Positions 25,870-33,579 of a stretch of 57,504 nucleotides of DNA are shown here, in pieces. The DNA lies in contig NZ_JAIMID010000027.1 of the NCBI RefSeq assembly GCF_019966535.1, positions 1 through 57,504 on the forward strand, given 5' to 3'. The stretch comes from Mesobacterium pallidum. Its GTDB lineage: Bacteria; Pseudomonadota; Alphaproteobacteria; Rhodobacterales; Rhodobacteraceae. The position numbers and the translations under genes were made by a program. How positions within the stretch are numbered: the first letter of the stretch is position 1; each line of letters opens with the position of its first letter. The notes below the pieces were generated by a model. It ran no database searches, was not told the DNA's origin, and worked only from the letters and a program-made list of their open reading frames with translations.

Positions 25870-26349
25870 TTACTCGTCCAACTCTCCGTGGATCGCGAAT
25901 TGCTCGAGACCGGCATCGGACGGCTCGATCATCCGGTAGGATTCGCGCACGCCGGCCTCGGTCAACTCCCGCGCGACGGTGAGCAGGGTGTTGGGCTTGT
26001 GGTCTTCGCAAAGCTCGCCCATGTGGGCGATTTCCTCGGCCGCGACAGGGCGGGCAGCCTCGACCGAGGGCGCCCCGTAGTAGCTGACGAAATGCGCGGC
26101 GAGCGCGTCGGTCAGCGCCGCCACCTCCGCTTCCTGCGCCTCGGTCACGGCGACAAAGGTCGCGCGGCCGAAGGTTTCCAGCCCCAGCCAGCCGTTGGCA
26201 AAGGCCTGCCGCGCCTTGCCGGTCAGGTCGCCCGTCGTCCAGTTCGAGAATTCGAACCCGCCCGACACGCACCATTCCCCGGTCCGCGCCGGAGAGGCGA
26301 AGACCCGCGTGTCGCTGTCGTCGAAATGGATGGCACGGGCAAGTTTCAT
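25870..26349 (-). CDS. DUF6505-like protein
   Basis: A 159-aa soluble protein starting MKLARAIHFDDSDTRVFASP. The sequence resembles small alphaproteobacterial proteins of the DUF6505 group, an assignment from memory. No signal peptide or metal motif is visible. It is the last gene of a four-gene minus-strand operon (DUF6494, Mrp, ligase-like, this gene) and overlaps its upstream neighbour by 4 nt. Function unknown; the context suggests formate dehydrogenase or iron-sulfur assembly. Confidence 0.75.
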   Translation of the reverse strand: MKLARAIHFDDSDTRVFASPARTGEWCVSGGFEFSNWTTGDLTGKARQAFANGWLGLETFGRATFVAVTEAQEAEVAALTDALAAHFVSYYGAPSVEAARPVAAEEIAHMGELCEDHKPNTLLTVARELTEAGVRESYRMIEPSDAGLEQFAIHGELDE

Positions 26350-27053
26350 GGGGCGTCCTCCAACAACCGGGTGAGCGGGATGAGCTGCGTGTCGTCACCT
26401 GACCGCAGCAGCATGCCGAAATCTTCGTCGATGCCAAGGAAGGTGCCGGACTGGCCCAGGGCCGAGACCTCTTCGCCGATCCCCCAGGCGAGCCCGCGCC
26501 ATTCCTCGTGCAGGGCCTGGGCGTCGCCGCCGTCCCAGCGGGTGATCCAGTTCAGCGTGTGGCGCGCCCAGGCCTCGACCAGCGCGGGGGGGTGGACCTC
26601 GGCGCAGCCTTCGGCGTAAAGCGCGGTCTGGTCGGGCGTCAGCCCGCCGTCTTCCGAGCCGGGCAGCAGGGGCAGGGAGAACCCGACCACCAGCCAATCC
26701 GGCACCGCGGTCCCATCGTCGCCCGAGGCCATCACCCGGAACCGCCCGCAGGCGGCGCCGTTGATGCGGATGCCACCGTCCCAGTCGAGATGCACGGCCA
26801 CCTCGGGCGGGGCCAGCACGCCAAGCGCGTTCTGGAAGCCGACGGCGCAGGCCGGCAGCATGGCCATGGCTTTCGCCAAGGACACCTCGGGCGCCAGCAC
26901 CAGCGCGGCCTCCATCCGTTCGGGCATCAGTCGGTGGGCGATCAGCCCCGCGTCGCAGCCCTGCACGGCGCGGCCCACCGCGTGGTCGAAGGCGGCACCA
27001 TGCGCCGCCTCGTCCCACATCAGCGGGGGCAGGGTAAGCGCGACCGCGCTCAC
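26346..27053 (-). CDS. Biotin/lipoate ligase-like protein (DUF4444 type)
   Basis: A 235-aa cytosolic protein. Its N-terminal two thirds follow the biotin/lipoate ligase fold (LALGV-type core: VGFQNALGVLAPPE, HLDWDGGIRINGAACGRFRV). The C-terminal piece with LGIDEDFGMLLR fits DUF4444. The canonical GRGRxGRxW nucleotide loop of BirA is not visible, so ligase activity is doubtful. Both ends overlap neighbours by 4 nt, tying it to Mrp and the DUF6505-like protein. Confidence 0.75.
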   Translation of the reverse strand: MSAVALTLPPLMWDEAAHGAAFDHAVGRAVQGCDAGLIAHRLMPERMEAALVLAPEVSLAKAMAMLPACAVGFQNALGVLAPPEVAVHLDWDGGIRINGAACGRFRVMASGDDGTAVPDWLVVGFSLPLLPGSEDGGLTPDQTALYAEGCAEVHPPALVEAWARHTLNWITRWDGGDAQALHEEWRGLAWGIGEEVSALGQSGTFLGIDEDFGMLLRSGDDTQLIPLTRLLEDAP

Positions 27054-28111
27054 GCCACGCCCTGCGCCACCAGCGCGTTGGCCACGTCCATGAAGGCGCG
27101 GGCCTGGGCGCTGTCGGGCTGGCTGACGACGATCGGCGCACCACCGTCCGAGGCCAGCCGGATGTCGATATGCAGCGGGATCTCGGCCAGCAGGGGCACG
27201 CCAAGCTTTTCGGCCTCGGCCCGCACGCCGCCATGGCCAAAGACATGTTCCTCGTGGCCACAGTTCGAACAGATATGCGTCGACATGTTCTCGATCAGGC
27301 CCAGCAGCGGGACCTTGAGCTGGTTGAACATGTCGATCCCCTTGCGGGCATCCAGCAGCGCCACGTCCTGCGGGGTCGAGACGATGACCGCCCCGTCCAC
27401 ATGCGTCTTCTGCGCCAGCGTCATCTGCACGTCGCCCGTGCCCGGCGGCAGGTCGACGATCAGCACGTCAAGCGCGCCCCATTGCACCTGGAACAGCATC
27501 TGCTGCAGCGCGCCCATCAGCATCGGCCCGCGCCAGACCACGGCCTGGTCCTCGTTGGTCATCAGGCCCAGCGACATCATGGTGACGCCGTGGTTGCGCA
27601 GTGGCAGGATGGTCTTGCCATCGGGGCTGGCGGGCCGGCCCGACACGCCCAGCATCCGCGGCTGCGAGGGCCCGTAGACATCGGCGTCCAGCAGGCCCAC
27701 CCGGCGGCCCTGCGCGGCCAGCGCACAGGCAAGGTTGGCCGACACGGTCGATTTCCCGACCCCGCCCTTGCCCGAGGCGACGGCGATGATATGCGCCACG
27801 CCCGGCACCTTTTCCGCCCCCTTGGGCTTGGGTCGCGCGGGTTTCAGGTCGGGCGGCGGGGCCTTTTCCTCGTGCGCGGTCAGCACGATGGAAACTTTCT
27901 CGACCCCTTCGAGCCCGCCCAGAAGCGTCTCGGCCTCGGATTTGACGGCCTCGTAGGCCTTGGCGTGCTGCGGCGCGATCTCCATGACGAAGCGCACGGC
28001 GCCCCCGTCGACGTTCAGCGCGCGCACCACGCCCGAGGCCATGAGATCGCTGCCCGAGACGGGGTCGGTCAGGGTCTTCAGCGCGGCGGTAACCGTATCT
28101 CTGTCAGCCAA
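27050..28111 (-). CDS. apbC: Mrp/ApbC-family iron-sulfur carrier ATPase
   Basis: A 353-aa cytosolic P-loop ATPase that carries and transfers Fe-S clusters. It has an N-terminal MIP18-like domain (residues about 5-80), the deviant Walker A ASGKGGVGKST at 112-122, LIVDLPPGTGDVQMTL, and the cluster-binding CxxC in HICSNCG. Coupled to the ligase-like gene by a 4-nt overlap and three nt downstream of the DUF6494 gene. Placement beside a cluster-rich formate dehydrogenase island suggests a dedicated maturation role. Confidence 0.94.
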   Translation of the reverse strand: MADRDTVTAALKTLTDPVSGSDLMASGVVRALNVDGGAVRFVMEIAPQHAKAYEAVKSEAETLLGGLEGVEKVSIVLTAHEEKAPPPDLKPARPKPKGAEKVPGVAHIIAVASGKGGVGKSTVSANLACALAAQGRRVGLLDADVYGPSQPRMLGVSGRPASPDGKTILPLRNHGVTMMSLGLMTNEDQAVVWRGPMLMGALQQMLFQVQWGALDVLIVDLPPGTGDVQMTLAQKTHVDGAVIVSTPQDVALLDARKGIDMFNQLKVPLLGLIENMSTHICSNCGHEEHVFGHGGVRAEAEKLGVPLLAEIPLHIDIRLASDGGAPIVVSQPDSAQARAFMDVANALVAQGVA

Positions 28112-28114
28112 GGT

Positions 28115-28306
28115 TCACTCCTGTCCCTTGATGTCGCCGGTGACTTCGTGGGTCAGGCCGAGCTCTTCGATGGTGATGACGGCCTTTACGGCATAGCTTT
28201 TGCCGGCGGTGTCGGCGCCCCGCATCGCCTCCTCGATGGCCTGTTGCGAGGTGACGCCCACCTGCTTGAGGAACTTGCGCATCGACATGTTGAACTCATC
28301 GCTCAT
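28115..28306 (-). CDS. DUF6494-like small protein
   Basis: A 63-aa acidic protein beginning MSDEFNMSMRKFLKQVGVTSQ, matching the small DUF6494 group as I remember it. It has a helical N-terminus and a short beta C-terminus. It heads the Mrp operon, is divergent from the TupA-like cytochrome gene by 53 nt, and has a strong GGAGAT ribosome-binding site. Function unknown. Confidence 0.8.
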   Translation of the reverse strand: MSDEFNMSMRKFLKQVGVTSQQAIEEAMRGADTAGKSYAVKAVITIEELGLTHEVTGDIKGQE

Positions 28307-28359
28307 GATGATCTCCTGTTCATTTGACCGAAGGCGGGGCAGGGGCCTAGACTGGCCGC

Positions 28360-29097
28360 ATGCGCCGTCTCATGCTGATAACCTGTGTCGTGCTGGCCTT
28401 GGCCCAGGGGGCCATGGCGCAGGATCGTCCCGTCCGGCTTTATGCGCCCGAAGCGCTGATGGAAACCGGCGTGATGAAATATATCCTGCCGCGCTTCTCG
28501 TTGAAGACCCGGGTGCGGGTCGAGATCGTGGCAGACCCCGAAGGCGCTGACATCGTGCTGGGCGATGACGGCCGCGCCTTGTTCGAAGGGGCGGGGCAGG
28601 TCTGGCACATGGACCGGACCGGCGATCACGAGGGTGCCGCAAAGCTGGCCGACTGGCTGACCGGTGAGGTCGGGCGCAACACCGTGCTGGCCTATGCGCC
28701 GGAGGGCGCGGCGCTGTTCACCCTGCCGCAGCCCAAGGCCAAGGTCGCGGCCGAGGTCAGCTATAATGGCGACGTGGAGCTGGGCCTCGCGGTCAGCCGC
28801 GCCAAATGCGGCCGCTGCCACAAGGTCGACGACCGGACGCTGGGCGGCATCGGCTCGACCCCGTCCTTCGCGGTGATGCGGACCTTCCCGGACTGGGACG
28901 CGCGCTTTGCCGGATTTTACCTTCTGAACCCGCATCCGTCCTTTACCGTCATCGCCGATGTGACCGACCCCTTCCCCGAGGACCGCCCGCCACCCATCGT
29001 CCCCATCGCCATGACGCTGTACGAGGTCGAGGCCGTGCTGGCCTATGTCTCGGCCATGCCGCCGGCGGACCTGGGGGCGCCGATCCAGTCTCAATGA
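28360..29097 (+). CDS. Periplasmic TupA-like / cytochrome c fusion protein
   Basis: A 245-aa exported protein with signal peptide residues 1-21 (cut after AMA-Q). Residues about 25-140 resemble a shortened tungstate/molybdate-binding protein: LYAPEALMETGVMKYILPRF resembles the TupA opening, ADIVLGDD the mid strand, and AAKLADWLTGEVGR...GAALF the C-terminal helix. The usual central lobe is missing. Residues 146-245 are a class I cytochrome c with C150-x-x-C-H154 and later Met residues. Its end overlaps the convergent polyferredoxin gene by 7 nt. The domain reading is inference; the cytochrome part is certain. Confidence 0.8.
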   Translation: MRRLMLITCVVLALAQGAMAQDRPVRLYAPEALMETGVMKYILPRFSLKTRVRVEIVADPEGADIVLGDDGRALFEGAGQVWHMDRTGDHEGAAKLADWLTGEVGRNTVLAYAPEGAALFTLPQPKAKVAAEVSYNGDVELGLAVSRAKCGRCHKVDDRTLGGIGSTPSFAVMRTFPDWDARFAGFYLLNPHPSFTVIADVTDPFPEDRPPPIVPIAMTLYEVEAVLAYVSAMPPADLGAPIQSQ

Positions 29098-31034
29098 TCG
29101 CGCCGCTTTGACAGGTAATCCTCGGTCGTGCGCGGCTTGGGCCGTTCGCCGCCCTGGAACGGGTTGTCGGTCGCATGGAACTGCGCGTTCACCCGGCAAT
29201 CGTCGCACATCTGGATCATCCGCAGCTTGTCGCCCGAGAACATGGGATGCGCTTCCAGCTTGGCCGTGATCCGGTCAATCGTGGATTTCACGCCGAAGAG
29301 CGACCCGCATTCGATGCAGGCAAAGGGCTCTTCCTCGTTCAGGATGCGTTGCGACAGCGCGGCCTCGGTCAGGTCAAGCCGGGGCTGGTAGGTGATCGCG
29401 TCCTCGGGGCAGATGTTGGCGCAAAGGCCGCATTGCAGGCAGGCGTCTTCCTGGAACCGCAGCTGCGGCATGTCCGGGTTGTCCCCCAACGCGCCCGAGG
29501 GGCAAAGCGACACACACGACAGGCACAGGGTGCAGGCGTCGGTATCGACCAATACGGCTCCGTAGGGTGCGCCTTGCGGAAGGGGCAGGGTTTCGACGCC
29601 GGGATGCAGCGCGCGGGCCGCCTGCCGGGTGATCTGCCGCCGGGTGCCCATGGGGCGCACGGGGCTTGCGACCGGGGGCAGGGGGGCGGCGTCGTAAAGC
29701 GCCTCCTCCATCGCCTCGGGGTCGGTGGTGTCCAGGAGCGCGGTCCCCTCGCCGCCGATGGCACGGGCAAGGGCCACCTGCGCGGCCAGCGCGTCGCGGT
29801 CGGCATGGGGGCCGGGCAGCAGGGTCACGGTCGCGAACCCGGCGGCAAGGGCGGCCACCGCCTCGGCATAGCCGAAGGCGCCAAGCGCGGGCAGCTCCAT
29901 CGGGATCACGTCGGCGGGCAGGCCCCGGCCGTGGCGGGCCGACAGGCGGATCATCTCGGCCCCGTGGCTGTCATGGACCAGCAAGCGGGGCCCGGTGCCC
30001 CCGGCCTCGAGGAAGGCCTTGGCGAGGGTCTGCACACGCGCCATGGTCCGGTCTACGGGGGGCGCGTCATAGCTGATCGCGCCCGAGGGGCAGACGGACG
30101 AGCACGCCCCGCAGCCCGCGCAGATCATCGGATCGACGGACACATGCTCTCCGGCCGGAGAGATCGCGCCCGTGGGGCAGAGGTCGATGCAGCGGGTGCA
30201 GCCGGTCTGCTCGGCGCGGGAATGGGCGCACAGCAGCGGCTCTGTCCGCACGTGCAGGGTCTTTTCGAACGTGCCGACCATGTGCGACGCGGCCATGACC
30301 GCCGCCGCGACCGAAGGCGCATGGGCAGGATCGGCCCGCAAGTAGCCGTCGCGCTTGTCATGGGCCGGGAACAGCGGGCTCGCGCCGCGCAGGTCGACGA
30401 TCAGGTCGCATTCGCTGATGCCGCCATCGCGCGGCTCGGTCAGGGTGAGCGGCCCGCGCCCGCCGGGTTCGACCATGCGCAGCGCGTCGATCACCACCGA
30501 GAAATTGCCGAAGGCGCCCGTGGCGCGGCGCAGTTTGCCGGTGATCACGTCGAAATCGCGCGCATCGGGCAGCTCGCTGCCGTCCTCCAGCAGCACCGTT
30601 ACGCCCAAGTGCGGGGCCAGCTGCGCGGCGGCCTCCAGCGCGACCTCCGCCCGGCCGAGCACCAGGCACAGCCCCTCGGACATCACGTCGAGCGTGCGGT
30701 CGGGACGGTGGGGCAGGGCGGCCTCGGCCACCAGGGCGGACATTTTGGGTAGTTTGGACGCGGGGTCCGCGCTCCACCCGGCCCGGTCGCGCAGGTCTAG
30801 AAGGGCGGGCGCGGGGGCGCCGATTTCCTCGGCCAAGGCCTCGAAGGTGCGCTGTTCCTGGGTGCAACAAATTACCGTGTCCGGGTCCCGCAGGGCGCTC
30901 GCGGCACGCTCGACCTGCGTGGTGCAAAGGGCGGTGCAGGGCTTTGCGACGCGCCAGCCGGTGGTCTTGGCCAGCGCCTCCGAATCAATCGGGTTGGTCC
31001 CCAGGCAATCGCATGGAATCAACGTCTTGGACAT
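29091..31034 (-). CDS. Polyferredoxin-like 4Fe-4S protein of the FDH cluster
   Basis: A 647-aa cytosolic protein with four 4Fe-4S motifs in two pairs: CTRCIDLCPTGAI and CAGCGACSSVCPSGAI near residue 290-330, then CTLCLSCVSLCPSGAL and CLQCGLCANICPEDAI near 515-575. Extra cysteines lie at the N-terminus (CDCLG, CTALC) and C-terminus (CIECG, CDDC). There is no flavin or NAD site that I recognise. Start at 31034 (MSKTLIPCDCLG), after GAGAGGGGAAA. It is divergent from DUF3305. Homologues accompany FDH accessory genes; an electron relay to or from the formate dehydrogenase is inferred. Confidence 0.85.
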   Translation of the reverse strand: MSKTLIPCDCLGTNPIDSEALAKTTGWRVAKPCTALCTTQVERAASALRDPDTVICCTQEQRTFEALAEEIGAPAPALLDLRDRAGWSADPASKLPKMSALVAEAALPHRPDRTLDVMSEGLCLVLGRAEVALEAAAQLAPHLGVTVLLEDGSELPDARDFDVITGKLRRATGAFGNFSVVIDALRMVEPGGRGPLTLTEPRDGGISECDLIVDLRGASPLFPAHDKRDGYLRADPAHAPSVAAAVMAASHMVGTFEKTLHVRTEPLLCAHSRAEQTGCTRCIDLCPTGAISPAGEHVSVDPMICAGCGACSSVCPSGAISYDAPPVDRTMARVQTLAKAFLEAGGTGPRLLVHDSHGAEMIRLSARHGRGLPADVIPMELPALGAFGYAEAVAALAAGFATVTLLPGPHADRDALAAQVALARAIGGEGTALLDTTDPEAMEEALYDAAPLPPVASPVRPMGTRRQITRQAARALHPGVETLPLPQGAPYGAVLVDTDACTLCLSCVSLCPSGALGDNPDMPQLRFQEDACLQCGLCANICPEDAITYQPRLDLTEAALSQRILNEEEPFACIECGSLFGVKSTIDRITAKLEAHPMFSGDKLRMIQMCDDCRVNAQFHATDNPFQGGERPKPRTTEDYLSKRRDH

Positions 31035-31368
31035 GGTTTTCCCCTCTCGTAGCCGGCCCGGTGCGGGGCCGTCCGACGACCTGTTCAGCGGCGACGCTAG
31101 ACGCGATTCGATGCGCTTCACAACCGGTTTTCTTGCGCCGGCCTCCCGGCGCGACCCCCCGAATCGCGGCGCTGATTCGGGCCGTGGTATGCCGTGGTAA
31201 ACCAAAGAGAAACACTCAGGTTAGACAATTCGTCCAAGGCCGGGGAGCGGCCCCGTCCACCCCGGCCAAATTGTCCGAGGTGCCGCGATTTTCGCGCCGT
31301 CGCAAAGATTTGCCTTGGATGGGCCGGGCCGCTCGGTCACTCTCGAAAGCCAAGGGAGAGCATAGTTC
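31035..31368. promoter_or_regulatory. Divergent control region of the fdh operon
   Basis: A 334-nt gap between the polyferredoxin gene and DUF3305. At 31224-31275 GACAATT...GGCCGGGG is mirrored by CCCCGGCC...AATTGTC, a large dyad that could bind the NtrC-like regulator encoded at the end of the operon. I see no convincing -24/-12 (TGGCAC-N5-TTGC) promoter. Confidence 0.45.
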
Positions 31369-31932
31369 ATGATCCACAATCCGGACATGTACCGGACGAT
31401 GCCGGTCGGAATCGTGCTGCGCAAGACGCCCGGCGTCACGCGGTGGGCCGCGTGGCACTGGACCGCCAGCGCGGTGCTGCCCGGTGCGCCCCCGGCCGAC
31501 TGGCGGGTGATCCGGCAGGAAGGCGAGGCGGTCGAATACCACGCCGCGACCCTGACGCTCGAACTGCACGGCGCCGAGACGGAGGCCTACCTGCACGGCC
31601 TCGGCGCGCGGACGCCGTCGGTCTACGTGGTGATGCGGCCGAAGCTGGGCGAGATCCCGCTCGAGGTGGTGCTGGTCACGGCCTCCCCCTACGAGGCGCA
31701 GGATTATTGCGACAGCGGCGAGGACATCGTCGAGAAGGTGCCGATGCCTGTCGGCCTGATCGCCTGGGTGCGCGATTTCGTCGACGAGTTCCACGAGGAC
31801 GAGGTGTTCATCAAGCGCCGGCGCGACCGCACGCGGGTGGACCTCAAGGAGGACGGCCTGGGTGATCCGCGCGTCGAGAAGGCGGCGGATATCTACGCCT
31901 CTCCGGCGCTGAAGCGGAGGCGGCTGCAATGA
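31369..31932 (+). CDS. DUF3305 formate dehydrogenase accessory protein
   Basis: A 187-aa soluble protein (MPVGIVLRKTPGVTRWAAWHW) matching DUF3305, a family found almost only in fdh operons. The acidic C-terminal half includes FVDEFHEDEVFIKRRRDRTR. It starts the plus-strand fdh operon; DUF3306 follows after 55 nt. The molecular role is not known. Confidence 0.9.
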   Translation: MIHNPDMYRTMPVGIVLRKTPGVTRWAAWHWTASAVLPGAPPADWRVIRQEGEAVEYHAATLTLELHGAETEAYLHGLGARTPSVYVVMRPKLGEIPLEVVLVTASPYEAQDYCDSGEDIVEKVPMPVGLIAWVRDFVDEFHEDEVFIKRRRDRTRVDLKEDGLGDPRVEKAADIYASPALKRRRLQ

Positions 31933-31987
31933 GCGAGTGCAGGAAAAGTGAATGCCGGTTTTCCGTTCGCAATAGCGGGGGGAAGGC

Positions 31988-32563
31988 ATGAGCCGCCTCT
32001 CCGCATGGACCGCCCGCAAGGCTGCCGTCGCCAAGGAGGCGCAGGCCGAGGAAGCCGCCCGCCGCGAAGCGGAGGAGGCCGAGGCGCGCGCCCTACAGGA
32101 AGCCCGCCCCGATGACGAGCTGCTGGCCGAGGCCGGATTGCCCGACCCGGACCGCGTCGACAGTGCCGAGATGATCCAGGCCTTCCTGCGCTCGGAAGTG
32201 CCGCAGCGGCTCAAGAACCGCGCGCTGCGCAGCATGTGGCGGTCGAACCCGGTGCTGGCCTGCGTCGACGGGCTGAACGATTACGACGACGATTACACCA
32301 CGGCCGCCGAGATGGGCGATGCCGTGCGCACCTCTTACGTGGTGGGCAAGGGCATCTTCCACGACCTGCAGCAAATGGTCGAAGGGCTGGGAGAGACCGA
32401 AGGCGCGGCGGAGGTGGCCGCGTCCGATGAGCCGGTCGAGGTGGCCGGGGATACGCCCGACGCGATCGCCGACCCCGAACCCCAGCCCGTCCTTGCCGCC
32501 ACCGACGCGCCCGACCCCATTCCCGCCGCCTCCCGCAGGATGCGGTTTCGTTTCGACACATGA
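31988..32563 (+). CDS. DUF3306 formate dehydrogenase accessory protein
   Basis: A 191-aa hydrophilic protein, with a charged coiled-coil-like N-terminus (residues 10-45, rich in Glu and Ala), a compact middle LKNRALRSMWRSNPVLACVDGLNDYDDD split by short loops, and a low-complexity Pro/Ala tail. This fits DUF3306, the usual partner of DUF3305. It overlaps the TorD-like gene by 4 nt. Confidence 0.9.
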   Translation: MSRLSAWTARKAAVAKEAQAEEAARREAEEAEARALQEARPDDELLAEAGLPDPDRVDSAEMIQAFLRSEVPQRLKNRALRSMWRSNPVLACVDGLNDYDDDYTTAAEMGDAVRTSYVVGKGIFHDLQQMVEGLGETEGAAEVAASDEPVEVAGDTPDAIADPEPQPVLAATDAPDPIPAASRRMRFRFDT

Positions 32564-33177
32564 CCGAGAGCCAGATGACCCCAGCCACAGACCTTGCCGT
32601 CAGCGAAGAGGACCGCCTGCGCGCCGATCTCTACAACTTCCTCGGGCTGATCCTGGCCCGTCCGGCCGACCGGATGCTGCTGGACCAGACCGCCGGTCTG
32701 ACCGGCGACGACAGCGACCTGGGCCGCGCGATCACCACCCTGGCGAAACTCGCCAAGGTGACCAAGCCCGCGGCGGTGGAGTCGGAATACAACCGCCTCT
32801 TCATCGGCCTCGGGCGCGGCGAGCTGCTGCCCTATGCCTCCTACTACCTCACCGGTTTCCTGAACGAAAAGCCGCTGGCCCTGCTGCGCCAGGACATGAA
32901 CCGGCTGGGGCTGGAACGCGCCGAAAACGTGTTCGAGCCCGAGGACAACATCGCCAGCCTGATGGAGATGATGGGCGCCGTCATCGTCGGCCGCTTTGGC
33001 CGCACCGCCGCGCTGGAGCGCCAGAAGGAATTCTTCAGCCGCCATATCGCCCCCTGGGCGGGGCATTTCTTTGCCGATCTCGAGGGGGCCAAGAACTCGG
33101 TCTTCTACGCGCCCGTGGGCACCATCGGCCGCGCCTTCATAGAGATCGAGACCGAGGCCTTCCGCCTCGGATCGTGA
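32560..33177 (+). CDS. TorD/DmsD-family chaperone for formate dehydrogenase
   Basis: A 205-aa cytosolic all-helical chaperone that holds the FDH catalytic subunit until its cofactor is inserted and the twin-arginine signal is released. Recognisable are EYNRLFIGLGRGELLPYASYY and the GHFFADLEGAKNSVFY region. The ATG at 32560 overlaps the DUF3306 stop; a second in-frame ATG at 32575 (MTPATDLAV) would shorten it by five residues. Confidence 0.92.
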   Translation: MTESQMTPATDLAVSEEDRLRADLYNFLGLILARPADRMLLDQTAGLTGDDSDLGRAITTLAKLAKVTKPAAVESEYNRLFIGLGRGELLPYASYYLTGFLNEKPLALLRQDMNRLGLERAENVFEPEDNIASLMEMMGAVIVGRFGRTAALERQKEFFSRHIAPWAGHFFADLEGAKNSVFYAPVGTIGRAFIEIETEAFRLGS

Positions 33178-33247
33178 CCAAGCCGCCCGCCACGGCGGGC
33201 ATCAAGGGGCGGGCAACCGCCCATCACGCCGACAAGGAGACATCCTG

Positions 33248-33433
33248 ATGGCACAGGAAAAAGAGGCCACGCGCCGCGATTTCCTCAAGCTGGCCGGAAC
33301 CACGGCGCCGATTGCGGCGGTCGCGGTTGCCACCAGCGGCAGCGAGGCCGAGGCGGCGACGCCCGACCTTTCGTCCGACAAGATGCAGGACACCGCCCAT
33401 ACAAGGGCCTACTTCGCCAGCGCGAAGTTCTGA
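33248..33433 (+). CDS. Formate dehydrogenase region TAT-signal small protein
   Basis: A 61-aa protein whose main feature is a twin-arginine signal, TRRDFLKLAG, followed by a hydrophobic stretch and a 30-residue tail. This is the 'formate dehydrogenase region TAT target' family (about 60-70 aa) found between torD-like and fdhA genes. AAGGAGACAT precedes the ATG. Its function is unestablished. Confidence 0.92.
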   Translation: MAQEKEATRRDFLKLAGTTAPIAAVAVATSGSEAEAATPDLSSDKMQDTAHTRAYFASAKF

Positions 33434-33444
33434 AAAACCGCGTT

Positions 33445-33463
33445 GCCCGGCACGGTGCCGGGC
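33445..33463 (+). terminator. Hairpin between TAT-protein gene and fdhA
   Basis: GCCCGGCAC and GTGCCGGGC pair perfectly over one unpaired base, 12 nt after the small gene. It may act as an attenuator or mRNA stabiliser within the operon rather than a full terminator. Confidence 0.45.
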
Positions 33464-33579
33464 AGGGGAGGGGACCGAAGGCGACTGGTTGCGTGACGCC
33501 CGACTGCCAGAGGTCAAGGAGAGAACCAAGCGAGCGGCAGGACCATTCGGGGCCGGCCGGCTAGCAAGGAGACAGAACC

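Noticed and set aside
31035..31368. Sigma-54 promoter for the fdh operon
   Set aside because: No TGGCAC-N5-TTGC match with correct spacing was found, and the operon's NtrC-like regulator lacks the sigma-54 contact loop.
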